DNA of 64,000 nt from Prostheceraeus crozeri (GCA_907163375.1 CAJQUW010010330.1:355668-419667), one strand, 5' to 3'; shown: positions 25,988 through 35,460, numbered from the stretch's first letter. Notes: generated by a model not told the origin, from the letters alone. Program-made: numbers and translations.

Positions 25988-26121
25988 GTCTCATGTTGGG
26001 CATTTGACACAGTTCTCAACGTAGCACTTTGAACGCCAATCGGTTGTCATGGGTGGCCTGCTCAAAGTCTGTCCACCTCTTACCAACTCTACAGGTTTTC
26101 ATGTCTGAGCCAGTCTTCTCA
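24753..26121 (+). repeat. 371-bp tandem repeat, about four units, in front of the polymerase
   Basis: The landmark ATGTCTGAGCCAGTCTTCTC starts at 24753, 25124, 25495, 25806 and 26101, giving spacings of 371, 371, 311 and 295. The two shorter units lack an internal segment containing the TCTAAACATCTCC stretch. The last landmark runs straight into recognisable polymerase coding sequence, so the repeats occupy the place where the amino-terminal part of a Polinton polymerase would lie. The repeat is unrelated to the 328-bp TIR unit. Confidence 0.93.
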
Positions 26122-28782
26122 GTCCGCTGCATCCGCTCCTTTTGGAGTAAAGATAAATTTGAAACTCACTATGAATGGTGCAAGCGAGGTAAATTACAAA
26201 TGGAACGCATGCCCAAAGATAAAATATTTTCACATAGGGATAATGGTGACGAATTAAGTCCCCTGCGTGTCATTTACGCAGACATAGAATGCAACATTGA
26301 TGATATCATCCACAAGCCAGCAGCCATATCCTGCTATGAAGTATGGCATGACCACTTTAGAAATAGGTAAAACAAAATGCATACTTGGCAAGGTGAAGAT
26401 TGTATTTCAAAATTTCTAGAATTTCTCGATAAAGCTGCTAAATTTCAACAATCATATGATTCCCAATTGCAGCGTAAGTCACTACATATGTCAGATGAAG
26501 ACAAACAGAAATTTGAAAGTTGCACATCGTGCCCTAAATGTCATAAAACGTTTGATGACGATAAAATTAAGAAAGTGCGTGATCATGATCACATCACTGG
26601 TAAATTTAGAAACGCACTCTGCTCCAAATGTAACTTTTCACTTAGGTTGAGACGTCGTGTACTACCCGTCATTTTTCATGACTTTAAGGGCTATGACAGT
26701 CGTATGCTCATAAAAGGAGGGTTGAGCCAGATGAAATCGTGGCAGTTTAATGTAATAGCGCAAACGAGAGAAAAATTCATGGCAATGACAGCAAAAGTAC
26801 CAGTAGATAAAACTAAAGAAAATAAGACAGTCTTCTTCGAAATAAAATTTTTAGATTCATTCAAATTCATGTCAGCGTCACTAGCTTCTCTCGTTCGTAA
26901 TCTCAAGTTTCTTCCCCATAGTCAAACTTTGAAGAAACACTATCCAAACTTAACGGATGAAATAATCACTCGCAAAGGAGTCTTTCCCTATGCGTATTTT
27001 AGCTCAATGTCTAAACTAAATGAAACAACCCTTCCTTCCATTGACAAATTCCAAAACGATTTGACGGGTGAAGATTGTCCAGTAGAGGACTATGAACATG
27101 CTCAAGAGGCATGGTTAAAATTTGATCGTAAAACGTTTGGCGATTACATGATCGCTTACTTAGAATTAGATGTCATTTTGCTGGCTGATGTCTTTCAGGA
27201 ATTTCGACGAGTGGCATTAGAAGAAGACAAATTAGATCCTGTCCACTTTGTCAGTCTACCAGCTATGTCCTTTAAATCAGCCTTAAAATGACTGGTGAGA
27301 CCATCCATCTCTTACAAGACCCGGAGATGTATAATATATTTGAGCGCGGAATACGCGGTGGTCTCACATTTGTGAATAAACATCACATAAAATCTAAAAC
27401 AGTAGGTAATGATCATATTCACCTAAAGTACTATGACCAAAATAATTTATATGGCAGTTCACTGTCTAAACCACTACCTCATTCCGAGTTTAGTTGGTTA
27501 AATCAAGATGAGCTTGCGTATTACTCCAACCCTTCAAACATTCTGAACATTCCAGATGAAGGTGATTGAGGATATTATTTTGAAGTGGATTTGATTTATC
27601 CAAATAGTATTAAAAATAAAAATGCTGATTTCCCACTCGCACCTGAATCTAGTGAAGTGACTGAAGATATGTTTTCACCATTCATGTCACAATTTCATAA
27701 TAACTTAACAGAGTGTGGACAGCCAAGGTACAAACCATGCCGCAAGCTTTTGCTCACCCAATATGATAAGAAAAATTATCTCGTGCACTTCTGCATACTA
27801 AAATTCTATTTAGAAATGGGCATCCTTCTAAAGTCAGTTCACCGCATTATCAAATTTAGACAGAAAGCCTTCCTCAAACCCTACATAGATAGTAACAGTC
27901 AAAAACGTGCACTCGCCCAAAATAATTTTGAAAAGGATTTTTATAAATATAAGAATAAAAGTCTTTTCGGAAAGACCATGGAGGATGTTAGAAAACGCAT
28001 GAACTACAAACTAGTCATTGATGATCAAAAATATCACAAATTGACCTCATCACCTCTCTTCATTGATAGAGACATTATCGATGAGGACCTTGTAGGTGTT
28101 AAAATGATAAAATCTCAAGTTGAGTTGTGTAAGCCCATCTATATTGGCCAAGCTGTACTAGATTATTCCAAGCTTGAAATGTATCAACTCTTCTACAAAA
28201 TATTAAAACCATGCCCTCTCGTAAAAGAGGTTCGCTTGCTGGGTGGTGATACAGATAGTTTCTTTTTTAGGAATTACCACTCAAAAAGATTTGAATTTTA
28301 ATGAAGTAGGTAAGTCATTAGAAAAATATTTCGATACATCTAACTACAATCCCACTCATCCACTCTATTCCATACAGAATAAAACCAAACTTGGTTGTTT
28401 TAAGGATGAAACAGCAGGAAAGGAAATAGATGAAATGATTCTCCTCCGTCCTAAAATGTATTCCATGAAATTAAAAGAATGTGCAGATAGTATTAAGCGT
28501 GCTAAAGGTATATCAAAATTCATTGTTCACAAAATGAAACATCGGTCCTATAAGAAGGCCTATAAAAATAAAACTATAACGTTTGTCAATATGACACTCT
28601 TAAAATCTCAAGTTCATACTGTGAAAACGCACACGTTCAAGAAACGAGCGCTTTCAGCATGGGAGGATAAGAGGTGTTCGATAGGACATAACACATCTCT
28701 TCCACATGGACATCCTGACACAAACATACCTCCACCCAAAAGAATAAAACTCACGCTACCACATTCAGATGTATTGACATAA
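26122..28782 (+). pseudogene. polB: Polinton protein-primed DNA polymerase B, broken
   Basis: This region encodes a family-B, protein-primed DNA polymerase that would copy the linear element. Visible in order: a cysteine/histidine finger; exonuclease motif I (YADIEC); a zinc-binding CPKCHKTF...DHDHITGKFR...CSKC module like endonuclease VII, common in Polinton polymerases; exonuclease motif II (FHDFKGYDS); exonuclease motif III (YLELDVILLADV); palm motif A (YYDQNNLYG); motif B (KNKSLFGKTMEDVRKR); motif C (GDTDS); and a thumb region with LKLKECADSIKRAKG. The polymerase is broken in about three or four places and its amino-terminal part is not seen, its position being taken by the 371-bp repeats. 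It is the only rightward gene in the left half of the core and converges on the fibre-like genes. Confidence 0.93.
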
Positions 28783-28982
28783 TCAACTTTAACTCAATAT
28801 TTTGATGTTGCTTTTTGTAGATATACATGGTTGTTTTATGTATCGCATGAGATCGTTTCTTCCTTGTGAATATATGCCTACAGTCAGCTCATTCCCCCTA
28901 TATCTGTGAAAAGACTTTTTCATACACATATTTTTATTTCAATAAACATATCACAAGGACTTCACTTTGTTTTCCAAAACAC
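28783..28982. terminator. Shared poly(A) region between converging transcripts
   Basis: The polymerase (+) and fibre-like gene (-) converge here. AATAAA is present on the plus strand at 28941-28946 and on the minus strand at 28933-28938, almost back to back, so each transcript has a canonical cleavage signal within 200 bases. No coding frame is evident. Confidence 0.65.
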
Positions 28983-30482
28983 TTAAGTTACGAGGGATTT
29001 AGTATCTTTCACATGGATGCACTCTTGTAAACCATTGGTAATTTTGATAGCAATAGAGGGTATAGTTTGTTTGACGACGGGATGATAGAAAATAGATTCA
29101 AACATCTTCTCGACTATTCCATATGAAGCGTCTTTATCATGAATGAAATCACGTAAAATGTATTCTTTTTTCTCACCAACAGAAATAGGAAGAATCAAAT
29201 CACTTTGAATGTAAAGGTGCTGTTCATGTTTATCAAGTGTCATTGGTGTTTCTATGCCAATCGTATGCGCAGCAGTAAACACAGTTTGTAGCATTGAAAA
29301 ACCAAAGAGTTTTTTCAAATTTTTACTCAATTGACATTGAATGTCATCACCCAGTTTCAGAACAAAGCGTTGATTTTCAATTGAAAACGAAATGTGGTGT
29401 GTCTTTACATCATATTTACTTTTCATCACATGCTTCAACTTCTGTTGTATATAAGGATTTACTACATGAATGAAGCTTTCAACTGTACGATATAGACGCG
29501 GCATTATATTGATAGCAACTTTAGATTCTTGATAAGACTGGTAAATTTTCTTGATGCGATCACCATAGATGTCCACCCACCATTCATCATTAACTGAATC
29601 AGCTTTAGTGTGATATTCATGAGAAGCATACACCAGACCGCTTCCAATAATAGGGGTTGGATGTCTTACAAAATGACGCAAGGTTGGAGAGAAATAAACT
29701 GTAAGTTTGTCATTATATTTCTGAATGACCAACTTATTTTTGTCCGCCATAATTTTCTCTCCATACTTCTTACCCACAGTCTCATTCCATCGTTTTACTA
29801 ACTCAATAAGTGATAAAGGTTGAACACCACGCTTTTTCAAAATGATGCGTTCTTCGCATTCTACAACATCTTCATCAAATATTTTAAATTTATAATGAAA
29901 TTTGTTGATTCGATTTGAATAAACTTTTTTAACATTTGCAGTAGCAATTGACGTTAGATGTAGTCCATGACCAAAACCGAGATGTGGATAGAATTCATTA
30001 TCCAACCTCAGTGTAAGACCTTTAGTAAAAGAATGAAAGCGAAGGAACTGTTTCCCACTCCAATGATAGATAGTAAACTCATAAACTTTCTGATCCTTAT
30101 TCTTCATGATGGAAGTATTACCACTGTTGAATGCCTTAATAATTTTCTCATTCCCAAATGGACCATAATAACCTGATTTTATCTGAATCCATTCATAGTT
30201 CCACTTTCCATCTGACGTTAAATTGTATGGGAACTGGAATGCATTATTCATCGTTATTCCATCATGGGTGCGAGGAGTCAATATCATTTCTTCCAAATCA
30301 TTCACATTCTGAATATTGTTATCATAGCAAATACTAGAAACGCCAACCTCCCATTCACCTTCTAAATGTAGTGGGCGATTTAATTCTACTCGATAGTCTG
30401 ATGGTTTATTTTTGGGAAATTTATTCATAGAAGCATTACTGGGCAAGTAGATTAGAAACGAGTCCTTATTTTCACTTTCCAT
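28983..30482 (-). CDS. Polinton conserved fibre/penton-like structural protein (499 aa)
   Basis: An open gene whose start matches a well-known Polinton signature: SFLIYLPSNASMNKFPKNKP, then a GEWEVGVSSI stretch. Proteins with this opening recur next to capsid genes in Polintons; their exact virion role (fibre, penton or spike) is not established. An ATG ten codons upstream is possible, but starting at MESENKDSF leaves the signature near residue 7, as usual. The carboxyl third contains a MPRLYRTVESF block and an IQSDLILPISVGE block, both with counterparts in the neighbouring paralogue at 30522-31812. No signal peptide or membrane segment is seen. It reads leftward, likely from the 31.8-kb divergent promoter, and ends by the shared poly(A) region. 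Confidence 0.75.
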   Translation of the reverse strand: MESENKDSFLIYLPSNASMNKFPKNKPSDYRVELNRPLHLEGEWEVGVSSICYDNNIQNVNDLEEMILTPRTHDGITMNNAFQFPYNLTSDGKWNYEWIQIKSGYYGPFGNEKIIKAFNSGNTSIMKNKDQKVYEFTIYHWSGKQFLRFHSFTKGLTLRLDNEFYPHLGFGHGLHLTSIATANVKKVYSNRINKFHYKFKIFDEDVVECEERIILKKRGVQPLSLIELVKRWNETVGKKYGEKIMADKNKLVIQKYNDKLTVYFSPTLRHFVRHPTPIIGSGLVYASHEYHTKADSVNDEWWVDIYGDRIKKIYQSYQESKVAINIMPRLYRTVESFIHVVNPYIQQKLKHVMKSKYDVKTHHISFSIENQRFVLKLGDDIQCQLSKNLKKLFGFSMLQTVFTAAHTIGIETPMTLDKHEQHLYIQSDLILPISVGEKKEYILRDFIHDKDASYGIVEKMFESIFYHPVVKQTIPSIAIKITNGLQECIHVKDTKSLVT

Positions 30483-30521
30483 ATTATTCACATTGGAAAA
30501 ATATATTAGCATACTTTTGCA

Positions 30522-31812
30522 TTAACTCTTCATTCGGAAATGGAGTGTGATACTTGTCACAGCATCTTTATGAAAAGGAATCAACGCACCAGCATCGTCA
30601 TAAATTGCAATATCAATTTGTGGGATGTAGTTTGATTTCAGCTTAGTATAATGCACTTTCTTGAAAGTATGCTCAGATAAAATACTGCAGCTTTTTGGCT
30701 GGTATGGTATCATTGCCAGCAATGGAGCTTCAACATCTCCCACACGTACATCTTCACCAATATTGGAATATATATAAAAATAGTTAATACGACGCGATAG
30801 TGACATGTCTGCGCTAGCTTTGGTTACAGTACCACTTTTAAAGATATTTTGATCAAAACCCAAAATGTCCATTAGAGTTTTATCCATAATTAGTTCAATA
30901 CCTTTTCCACTTATAGTGAGAGACAAAGTACCTTCTTTTTCAGAAAATGAAATTTGTTGGTCATTAATCACTTCATTTAAATAATCTACAACCAATTTAA
31001 CTGAAGTAATAATGCGAGGCATCAACACTCTTGTTTCATGTAAGACACCACCGAAAAGGCTCTACACACTTTCTGTATAAAGATACGGTCCATTCTGTAT
31101 CAAATTGATTTGACCTTTCACATGGTAAATGTTGCATATCAAATTTTCCATGAACAGCTGCAGAACGATGTCGTAAGAACTGATGAAAATCTTTTGAACA
31201 AACTAATACTAGATCATCATCACTTAATTTACTTATTGCAATATGATTAGATGATTTGATATAAGTCAATGTTGCCACTTGTTTACCATCAACTCGAAGG
31301 AGAAAATTAAATTTCTTCAATAATGTTTCAGGAGTCATGTTTGTCTTTCTTGGCTTAATCACAATCTTCTTCACCAACGTCTTCTCATTTTTTGGAATAA
31401 GATCTACATAATAAGCTTCCTCTCGATATATTAACTGTTTATGACCACTTGGGTGGTAATTAACGTTATAATTATCATAGCTTGTTAAGGCGCTAGCGAG
31501 GTAACCTAAATCATTTCTTAAACTTGGACTTAAACCAACAATCCAATCTTTCTCAACTACATGATGTACATAATTATGATCATCATTGTGCGGAGTAAAT
31601 TGGATGATGTGTCTACCCTCTTTATTCAGGAAATCATATATAAACTTTTTACATGATAAGATATATTTCTTTGGCCACTGTGGAATGTATACTCGGCACC
31701 CCTTTTCACATTGGTAAGCAGCTGTACGTCTCATATTAATAGTCATCACCTCATGATCAAAAGTATAGACACAGTTGCTATAAACAAGTTGAGTGACACC
31801 TACACTTTCCAT
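30522..31812 (-). pseudogene. Second fibre/penton-like paralogue, interrupted
   Basis: This region encodes a paralogue of the adjacent 499-aa protein. The upstream half has DFHQFLRHRSAAVHG, matching LRHFVRHPTPIIG there. The downstream half has PRIITSVKLVVDYLN and YIYSNIGEDVRVGDVEAPLL, matching MPRLYRTVESFIHVVN and YIQSDLILPISVGE. The VGD...PLL motif followed by SITLHFR is typical of this Polinton protein group. The LPSNAS opening is absent or unrecognisable, so the paralogue may have specialised at its amino end. It is interrupted about once. It is the first leftward gene after the divergent promoter and lies about 10 bases from its partner. Confidence 0.7.
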
Positions 31813-31950
31813 TTAGCTGTTGTGCATGATCAATGGGAGTAGAAAAGAGTGCGGCTCGATTACTAGCAAATCTCTTTGTAGCCGCATTGCTAAGCAAAAT
31901 ATGACAAAACGACATTTTTATATTGCTAATCTGCAACTTTGCATAACATC
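31813..31950. promoter_or_regulatory. Divergent promoter between fibre-like and PC4/TBP-like genes
   Basis: Only 138 bases separate the leftward fibre-like genes from the rightward cassette. A 7-base inverted repeat, TGCGGCT (31850-31856) and AGCCGCA (31880-31886), sits near the centre and could bind a dimeric factor. A TTTTTATATT stretch at 31915-31924 is a possible TATA element for the rightward genes, though it lies close to the 31951 ATG. Function is inferred from position only. Confidence 0.5.
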
Positions 31951-32307
31951 ATGAAGACTTGGATTTTGGACTCTCTACAATATATCAGAGTTGATCGTGA
32001 TGGAAACGTACACTTCAAAAATTCTCATGGTCATACATCAAGAGGTATTACATTAACATGGCGACAATTTGTCAACCTCAATGATATCATGAGGGATTTG
32101 GAATATTTTGAAACATTAAGATTCATCTCCTTGGGTGATCAAGTTTGGCTTCAACATTACAGAAATGAAATTCAAATCTACCATTCTCATTCCGCAAACT
32201 GTTTCTCATTTCGCAAATACAATTGGGAGAAGTATAGAAGATACATACATCGCTCCATCATGACATTTATTCGTCGTGAGTTCATCGCCCTACTATGCAA
32301 ATCTTAA
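31951..32307 (+). CDS. PC4-like protein 1 (118 aa)
   Basis: A small rightward gene, the first of three. Residues ~3-45 read SLQYIRVDRDGNVHF, then RGITLTWRQFVNLNDIM, which follows the pattern of the PC4/Sub1 fold: strands, then a K/R-G-I-x-L motif, then a helix with W/F-x-x-L. A second similar half, GDQVWLQHYRNEIQIYHS then NWEKYRRYIH, follows at ~65-110, so the protein may hold two PC4-like halves. PC4 proteins bind single-stranded DNA and act as RNA polymerase II coactivators. The ATG at 31951 is preferred over upstream non-ATG starts. Its paralogue follows 22 bases downstream. Fold assignment is by eye and tentative; the paralogy between the two is clear. Confidence 0.55.
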   Translation: MKTWILDSLQYIRVDRDGNVHFKNSHGHTSRGITLTWRQFVNLNDIMRDLEYFETLRFISLGDQVWLQHYRNEIQIYHSHSANCFSFRKYNWEKYRRYIHRSIMTFIRREFIALLCKS

Positions 32308-32329
32308 TCAGACATGACTACCACGCACC

Positions 32330-32980
32330 ATGAGTTGGAAATTAGATTCCCTACAACGTATTGAAACGGATCATGATCGAAACGTCTATTTCAAAGATTC
32401 AACTGGAAATGTGAGAAGAGAGTTTGCTTTATCTTATCGTCATTTTCAATCTCTACATCATATCATGAAGGATTTGAAATACTTCTATATGAAAAGACAT
32501 TCACGTATTGGAAATCGCATCTGGTTGCGCGTCAACAAACGGCGAATTCAACTCTATCATTCCCGACTCCATACTAACTTCACATTTCATCAAGGTAGTT
32601 GGGAAAAGTATAAAAGGAAGGTACATCACTCAATTTACTCATTTTTTCATCATGAAGCGCCATCGCTACACCATCGTCAACATTCTCCGTCGCTTCAGAC
32701 TCTACACCAAAATCGATCTCACAACATTACAGCAACACCTTCCAAACAGCAAGTATTACCCGGGTCGTCCTCAAATGTTAGTGGTGAAGATGAACAATTC
32801 ACGGAATCTTCAACTCTTCCCAAATGGGACTGTACAGATTCTCGGCGCCCTTTCTCATTCATCGGCGCAGTCAATGCGCTTAGAGCTACAAAGACTACTA
32901 CGTCGGATATGGAAGAGGGAGAGGTGTGTGATGTCGAATCTGACTGTGGACAATATGGTGATCTCTACTCAATTGAGTGA
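32330..32980 (+). CDS. PC4-like protein 2, with long overlapping tail (216 aa)
   Basis: Residues 1-107 are a clear paralogue of the preceding gene: LDSLQRIETDHDRNVYFKDS, then FQSLHHIMKDLKYF, then GNRIWLRVNKRRIQLYHS and WEKYKRKVHHSI. The remaining ~109 residues are Ser/Thr/His-rich and end acidic (DMEEGEVCDVESD). They are read in a different frame over the first 60% of the TBP-like gene, which starts at 32652. The tail could be a genuine overlapping extension or simply an open frame shadowing a conserved gene; composition alone cannot decide. The PC4-like part stands on its own whatever the tail is. The gene lies in the same rightward cassette and shares its likely promoter. Confidence 0.55.
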   Translation: MSWKLDSLQRIETDHDRNVYFKDSTGNVRREFALSYRHFQSLHHIMKDLKYFYMKRHSRIGNRIWLRVNKRRIQLYHSRLHTNFTFHQGSWEKYKRKVHHSIYSFFHHEAPSLHHRQHSPSLQTLHQNRSHNITATPSKQQVLPGSSSNVSGEDEQFTESSTLPKWDCTDSRRPFSFIGAVNALRATKTTTSDMEEGEVCDVESDCGQYGDLYSIE

Positions 32981-33197
32981 AAGTGTATCATTTTTGAAGA
33001 TTCGTACCAGCAGTTACAATTTGTGTTATGAAACCGAACTTTTTCCTGCAGCTCTCATTAGTTGTTGGTTACCTGTGCATGTTGCAATCTTTCATAATAG
33101 TAAAGTGATCATTACTGGATTGAAATCTCATGTACAAGCAAATGTGATCCTATACTATCTCATTGAGTATGTACGTACCCAGCGGATTGTAAAATAA
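32652..33197 (+). CDS. TATA-binding-protein-like protein (181 aa)
   Basis: The length equals the TBP core (about 180 aa), and the protein shows its two direct repeats. Repeat 1 (~7-85): YTIVNILRRF, IDLTTL, YYPGR, LQLFPNGTVQILGALS, matching TBP's IVNIV...LDL...YNPKRF...LIFSSGKMVCTGAKS. Repeat 2 (~95-175): VDNMVISTQL, YETELFPAALI, AIFHNSKVIITGLKS, matching TBP's IQNMVGSCDV...YEPELFPGLIY...LIFVSGKVVLTGAK. Three of the four DNA-kinking phenylalanines have counterparts (F56, F131, F147); the fourth is not obvious. TBP nucleates transcription initiation at TATA boxes, and the element has TATA promoters of its own. The ATG at 32652 places the repeats at the usual distance. AATAAA overlaps the stop codon at 33193-33198. 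It is very diverged from host TBP, so old capture or descent from a virus is likelier than recent capture. Confidence 0.82.
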   Translation: MKRHRYTIVNILRRFRLYTKIDLTTLQQHLPNSKYYPGRPQMLVVKMNNSRNLQLFPNGTVQILGALSHSSAQSMRLELQRLLRRIWKRERCVMSNLTVDNMVISTQLSESVSFLKIRTSSYNLCYETELFPAALISCWLPVHVAIFHNSKVIITGLKSHVQANVILYYLIEYVRTQRIVK

Positions 33198-33223
33198 AAA
33201 ACAATTTTTCCAACATGATGTTT

Positions 33224-33685
33224 CTATTTCAAATCATGATAGAACTTACAAATCATTTTTTCATTAGAGGATGGATTACATGAAAAGTTTTGAATAACAG
33301 ATACAAATCGAGATACATGTAAACGTTTTAAGATGAAGTACAGTACAAAAGCACCACACGTTGATGACAGTGGATGTTGTAGTATGCGTTCATTTCGCTG
33401 ATATTGACGCGTATGTTTTCTCAACCACTGCTGTGTTGGTATATTTGGAGGTTGAGCAAGAGAGTCAAATAGTTCACCACGTCGGTCTTCTCCAATAAAG
33501 ATCGCTTTCCAATGCTCACCGCCTAAATTCTGCGAATGAGTGTTTAGCACAATAAAGATGGGATAGTGATTTACTGCAGGTGGTAAGGTATCGAGCGAAT
33601 AGACATTATCGAAAGCTTTCAACGTCGCTTCGTCTGCATTACGCTGTACTTTAGTTTTAATATCGTCAGCAGTCAACCAACTCAT
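33224..33685 (-). CDS. Polinton maturation cysteine protease, adenain-like (153 aa)
   Basis: This matches the adenovirus-type (Ulp1/C48-like fold) protease that Polintons use to process capsid proteins. The catalytic set is visible in order: His58 in GEHWKAIFI, Asp74 in LFDS, Gln103 in LQHP, and Cys110 in SSTCGAFVLYF. Spacing and length are normal for the family. Its ATG shares a base with the stop of the capsid gene upstream (TAATG), an arrangement used for termination-reinitiation in some eukaryotic viruses. The gene looks whole. It would act in the assembling particle on capsid precursors. Confidence 0.9.
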   Translation of the reverse strand: MSWLTADDIKTKVQRNADEATLKAFDNVYSLDTLPPAVNHYPIFIVLNTHSQNLGGEHWKAIFIGEDRRGELFDSLAQPPNIPTQQWLRKHTRQYQRNERILQHPLSSTCGAFVLYFILKRLHVSRFVSVIQNFSCNPSSNEKMICKFYHDLK

Positions 33686-34961
33686 TAACGATTATACTGA
33701 AGAATCACGTCACGATACTTTGTAATTTCAATATTTGAATCGAAGACTGCATAAATTAATACATTGATCGTCTCAGGTACTGTTCTTTTGAACGTCAAAT
33801 CCAAACGAATATTATGAGGCACGTTCGCTTGACGATAGGGTGCACTAATATCGCTGTCAGCAGTCAAATCAAATGCATAAATAGTATATCCACTCTTAAA
33901 CTCTTTCATAGTAAGTCCGTTGGTGTCATCCGTATTGTAAAAGCCAAAGACATCCATAAAATCAACATAACTGCGCATAAATTGATCCGCAGCAAAATCT
34001 GGTTTGTAGGGTGGACCAAGATGACTCACACCATTTACAGGTAAAGCAATTTCACTTAACTGATTGTGTTTAAAATTGAAAGGATTCTTCTTTATATTAC
34101 CATTAAATGCATCATTTTCAACCATTGCCACCATGAAGAGCTTCGGTGCTTCCGATGGAAAGAGGCCATCTTTCATGGAACTCTTTTGATCTTTCGGAAT
34201 TGTAAAGGTGAGAAGCTTTGTATGCTGAATGGGGTAAATGGCATTTTGGCGGTTAAGACCTTCAGCATGCCCTCTAATGACACTTGGATTCGGTACTACT
34301 CGACGAATGTAAAGTGCAATATCTTCCACATGAATTCTAAAATTGTCAACTTTAGCAAATGCATTCAGCGCAAATTCAGGCTTATTCAATGTCAGCTTGA
34401 GTCGCATGCTGGTATTACAGAGTAAAAACTTTGACTGTCGAAAGAAGTCTAAATTCAGCGGACCATATAGCTGACATACTTTACTATCTTTAATCATAGC
34501 AGATCGTTTTACAAAGCCACTGTTTGTTTCAACATCAAATTTTCCTGCTTCATCTCTGTACCATCCCATGGCTTCCATATGACTTTTTGTGCTGCTGGAT
34601 GAAACTGTGATATATGATTGAAATATGATTTATAGGGATAATCGCTTTGGCCACCTTCCACCTGCTGCTCTCCAATCGTTAGAGAAACATCGCGAAGTAA
34701 TGTAGTCAATGGTAAATTGTTCAGTTCAACTTTATGTGTATCGTCAATAGCAGTTCCATCTGCTTGCTGAATTCTAAACCTCAAATGAACCATCGCATAA
34801 CTCAAATCTATGTAGTCATCACTACCACCAGGAATAACAAATTCAATGGGGCCAGCATTCTCAGCTGTTCGAGGATGATAATCTACAATACTTGAACTAA
34901 GAATATCTGTCTGTATGGCTTGTTGATCAAACAAACAAAAACCGGAAGTTTTACACTCCAT
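33685..34961 (-). pseudogene. Polinton major capsid protein (double jelly roll), broken
   Basis: The amino part has the family signature: a start with a short cysteine-bearing tract, DYHPRTAENAGPIEFVIPG, SDDYIDLSYAMVHLRFRI, then a LTTLLRDVSLTIGEQ strand. The carboxyl part has GPLNLDFFRQSKFLLCNTS, RRVVPNPSV and a final GYTIYAFDLTADSDISAP...NIRLDLTF block. These are standard for the ~430-residue Polinton capsid protein, often mis-annotated as F54H12.2-like in animal genomes. It would form the icosahedral shell. It is broken about once. It sits between the basic virion-like protein (2 bases away) and the protease, the usual neighbourhood. Confidence 0.9.
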
Positions 34962-34963
34962 GA

Positions 34964-35419
34964 TTAGAAGTTATGGCAGCGTCGTCGTTTAGCGCCTGAT
35001 GAATGATTAGAGCCTCTGCGACGTTTGCGTGAATGCCTTTTGACTGAAGATCGCACCTTACCAGCTCCGCGATGTTTCCTCCTTCCTTTATTCATTCGTT
35101 TAGGTGATTTCTTTCCTTGAGTAACACCAGCAAAGGTCTGCTTCAATGTTTTTAAACCGCGTTCCTTCCCACGATTCAACATACTGCTCTCAAAAATCCT
35201 ACCTCTTGAAAGATCACTAGCAACATCACCAGCAAAGCCAACGGCATCACTTAAAACATTTCGTTTTAAAGATCTACCGACGTTGGAAATGAGAGGTGCT
35301 ACAACAGATTTCAGTGCACAAAGTATGCTACCTCCACGTTGGCGGCGAGCGCCGCTGTAAATTTGTCCTCCACCACTTACATAGGAGGGTCGTGAATAAA
35401 ATGAGGCAGTTGGATTCAT
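34964..35419 (-). CDS. Basic virion-associated protein (151 aa)
   Basis: A Gly/Ser-rich start (YVSGGGQIYSGARRQRGG) is followed by an amphipathic stretch, ILCALKSVVAPLISNVG, and then a very basic tail of Lys/Arg/His/Ser (RRKHRGAGKVRSSVKRHS). A glycine-rich start plus one amphipathic helix plus a basic tail recalls adenovirus core or membrane-lytic proteins such as VI, VII or mu, and small proteins with this layout accompany the Polinton capsid gene. The function is inferred, not shown: DNA condensation or membrane disruption. It is open throughout, ends 2 bases before the capsid start, and is read leftward. Confidence 0.7.
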   Translation of the reverse strand: MNPTASFYSRPSYVSGGGQIYSGARRQRGGSILCALKSVVAPLISNVGRSLKRNVLSDAVGFAGDVASDLSRGRIFESSMLNRGKERGLKTLKQTFAGVTQGKKSPKRMNKGRRKHRGAGKVRSSVKRHSRKRRRGSNHSSGAKRRRCHNF

Positions 35420-35460
35420 AGTTCAAACCCTAAACATTGTTAGTTACATTTTTGCATGAA

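Noticed and set aside
29610-30176. Plus-strand frames inside the fibre-like gene
   Set aside because: Antisense shadows of a conserved minus-strand gene with recognisable motifs.
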